The notes below the pieces were generated by a model that made no database searches, was not told the DNA's origin, and worked only from the letters and a program-made list of their open reading frames with translations. From an uncultured Eubacteriales bacterium (GTDB taxonomy: Bacteria; Bacillota; Clostridia; Oscillospirales; Acutalibacteraceae): a DNA stretch of 6,767 nucleotides. Location of the stretch: contig ONNU01000054.1 in NCBI GenBank assembly GCA_900319255.1, positions 1 to 6,767 of the forward strand, given 5' to 3'. Below are positions 6,190 to 6,767 of the stretch, in pieces. A program made the position numbers and the translations under genes. Positions within the stretch are counted from its first letter, which is position 1; each line of letters begins with the position of its first letter.

Positions 6190-6597
6190 TTACTTCACGA
6201 TCACATCAGGAGCGCTGCTGTCATCCTGCTGCTGACCGGATATTTCAATAACGAGCTTATGGGGAAGGCAGATAACAGACTGACCGTTTTTGCTGATCCT
6301 GCCCATATTTTTGCAAACGCCGTCCGGGCAGTCTGCGGAGCTTACGAAAGCCTCGCCGTTTTCGATCACAAGCACGTTCGTACCATATTCCGTAGTGATC
6401 TGCCTTGTGATATTCCTGTCAAGGGGCAGAGTTTCAGTGACCCTGCCGTCCACACGGATCTGCACAAGGCTGCCCCTTTGCGCCGTAAAAAGCAGAAAAG
6501 CCATGATCCCCAGCCCCACAAGCAGCAGTCCCCCCACCAGCAGAATATCCCCCTGCAGCGTTCTTTTTTTATTATCACTTTTATTCCTTACACTCAT
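6190..6597 (-). CDS. NusG domain II-containing membrane-anchored protein (EetA-like)
   Basis: This 135-residue protein has a short basic N-terminus, one membrane segment (about 17-38) and an outer domain with the family signature DCPDGVC (89-95), MGRISKNGQ (98-106) and CLPHKLVIEI (110-119). Three cysteines (90, 95, 110) are the conserved ones of this small family. The name reflects structural likeness to domain 2 of NusG, not a role in transcription. In Gram-positive bacteria these proteins are commonly encoded beside Gx transporters and ApbE enzymes, and the EetA protein of extracellular electron transfer loci belongs here as far as I recall; its biochemical role is not established. The start at ATG 6597 has only a weak ribosome site (CAGGG). 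It is first in the cluster, behind a strong promoter. The family call is confident; the function is inferred from context. Confidence 0.88.
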   Translation of the reverse strand: MSVRNKSDNKKRTLQGDILLVGGLLLVGLGIMAFLLFTAQRGSLVQIRVDGRVTETLPLDRNITRQITTEYGTNVLVIENGEAFVSSADCPDGVCKNMGRISKNGQSVICLPHKLVIEISGQQQDDSSAPDVIVK

Positions 6598-6639
6598 ACC
6601 AAGCCCTGCCGTTCCCCAAAAAGCATTTATACCTATATT

Positions 6640-6668
6640 ATAATATTAAATTTCCCCCCAACTGTCAA
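6640..6668 (-). promoter_or_regulatory. Predicted strong sigma-A promoter of the NusG II / Gx transporter / ApbE cluster
   Basis: Minus strand TTGACA (6663-6668), a perfect -35 box, stands 17 bp from TATTAT (6640-6645). A perfect TATAAT overlaps at 6637-6642 but is 20 bp away, so the former is the better -10. The spacer contains six G in a row. Transcription would start near 6632, leaving a leader of about 35 nt before ATG 6597. This is the best promoter in the window. Confidence 0.8.
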
Positions 6669-6671
6669 CAT

Positions 6672-6703
6672 CCCCCGGCGCCGGCGTGCCGGCGTGCCGC
6701 CGG
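6672..6703. repeat. GC-rich tandem and palindromic repeat upstream of the cluster promoter
   Basis: CCGGCGTG occurs twice in tandem (6681-6688, 6689-6696), preceded by CCGGCG (6675-6680). CCGGCG-TGC-CGCCGG (6689-6703) is a perfect 6-bp stem, and CCGGCGCCGG (6675-6684) is self-complementary. It begins four bases upstream of the -35 box in otherwise AT-rich DNA. It could be the stem of a terminator-like element for an upstream gene (no U-run is present), a regulator site or an intergenic repeat. Confidence 0.6.
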
Positions 6704-6721
6704 TGTCAGGATCGCAATGAT

Positions 6722-6742
6722 AATACCAAATCTTAGCTACTG
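6722..6742. repeat. AATACYAAATCTT intergenic repeat (copy B)
   Basis: These 21 bases match copy A (5991-6011) at 18 positions, in the same orientation. The preceding GCAATGAT also resembles the GCAA...TGAC before copy A. The remaining bases to the window end encode nothing recognisable. Confidence 0.5.
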
Positions 6743-6767
6743 AAGCCCGGCTATCACAGGGGTTAAG

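Noticed and set aside
6190..6597. Transcription factor NusG
   Set aside because: The protein has only the small domain II fold with a membrane anchor and conserved cysteines; the NGN and KOW domains of NusG are absent.
6259..6720. Plus-strand frames opposite the NusG II gene
   Set aside because: The composition is that of an antisense shadow; the minus strand carries the conserved cysteine motifs, and these frames run through the promoter and GC-rich repeat.

Overview
The window reads as chromosomal DNA of a Ruminococcus-like gut Clostridium (Bacillota, Oscillospiraceae). The support is moderate GC with Gram-positive style ribosome binding sites, a secreted multidomain papain-type protease with a threonine-rich linker and a starch-binding-type module, and intergenic regions filled with short palindromic repeats of the kind I recall from ruminococcal genomes. 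The genus is an inference. All four real genes lie on the minus strand, so transcription runs from right to left.

Right part (6767 to 4247): a three-gene cluster begins at a strong sigma-A type promoter (TTGACA, 17 bp, TATTAT; 6640-6668) that has a GC-rich tandem repeat just upstream. The genes are, in order, a membrane-anchored NusG domain II protein (6597-6190), a six-helix Gx transporter / heptaprenyl diphosphate synthase component I-like membrane protein (5868-5335), and an ApbE-type FAD:protein FMN transferase lipoprotein (5338-4247). The last two overlap by ATGA. A 321-bp gap between the first two genes holds a 91-bp segment bounded by 10-bp inverted repeats. The first two products resemble EetA and EetB, and the third resembles FmnB, of flavin-based extracellular electron transfer loci. 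The likely common theme is export or membrane handling of a flavin or quinone cofactor and covalent flavinylation of an extracytoplasmic protein. No FMN-binding acceptor protein and no NADH dehydrogenase is visible here.

Middle (4246 to 3543): about 700 bp without a gene. It contains several hairpin-rich repeat blocks, a good bidirectional intrinsic terminator (3667-3732), and the promoter and ribosome binding site of the next gene.

Left part (3542 to 1): a very long secreted protein, 1180 residues visible and cut by the window edge. It is a C1A papain-family cysteine protease with a complete Gln-Cys-His-Asn active site, an EF-hand-like calcium loop inserted between the His and Asn, a CBM25-like starch-binding module, a string of Ig-like beta domains and an aromatic-rich C-terminal module. 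It is separated from the flavin cluster by the terminator and has its own promoter, so a functional link between the two halves is not indicated.

I see no rRNA, tRNA, CRISPR array, transposase or phage gene. The most interesting points are the protease/starch-binding architecture, the compact three-gene flavinylation cluster without an acceptor, and the repeat families in every intergenic region.
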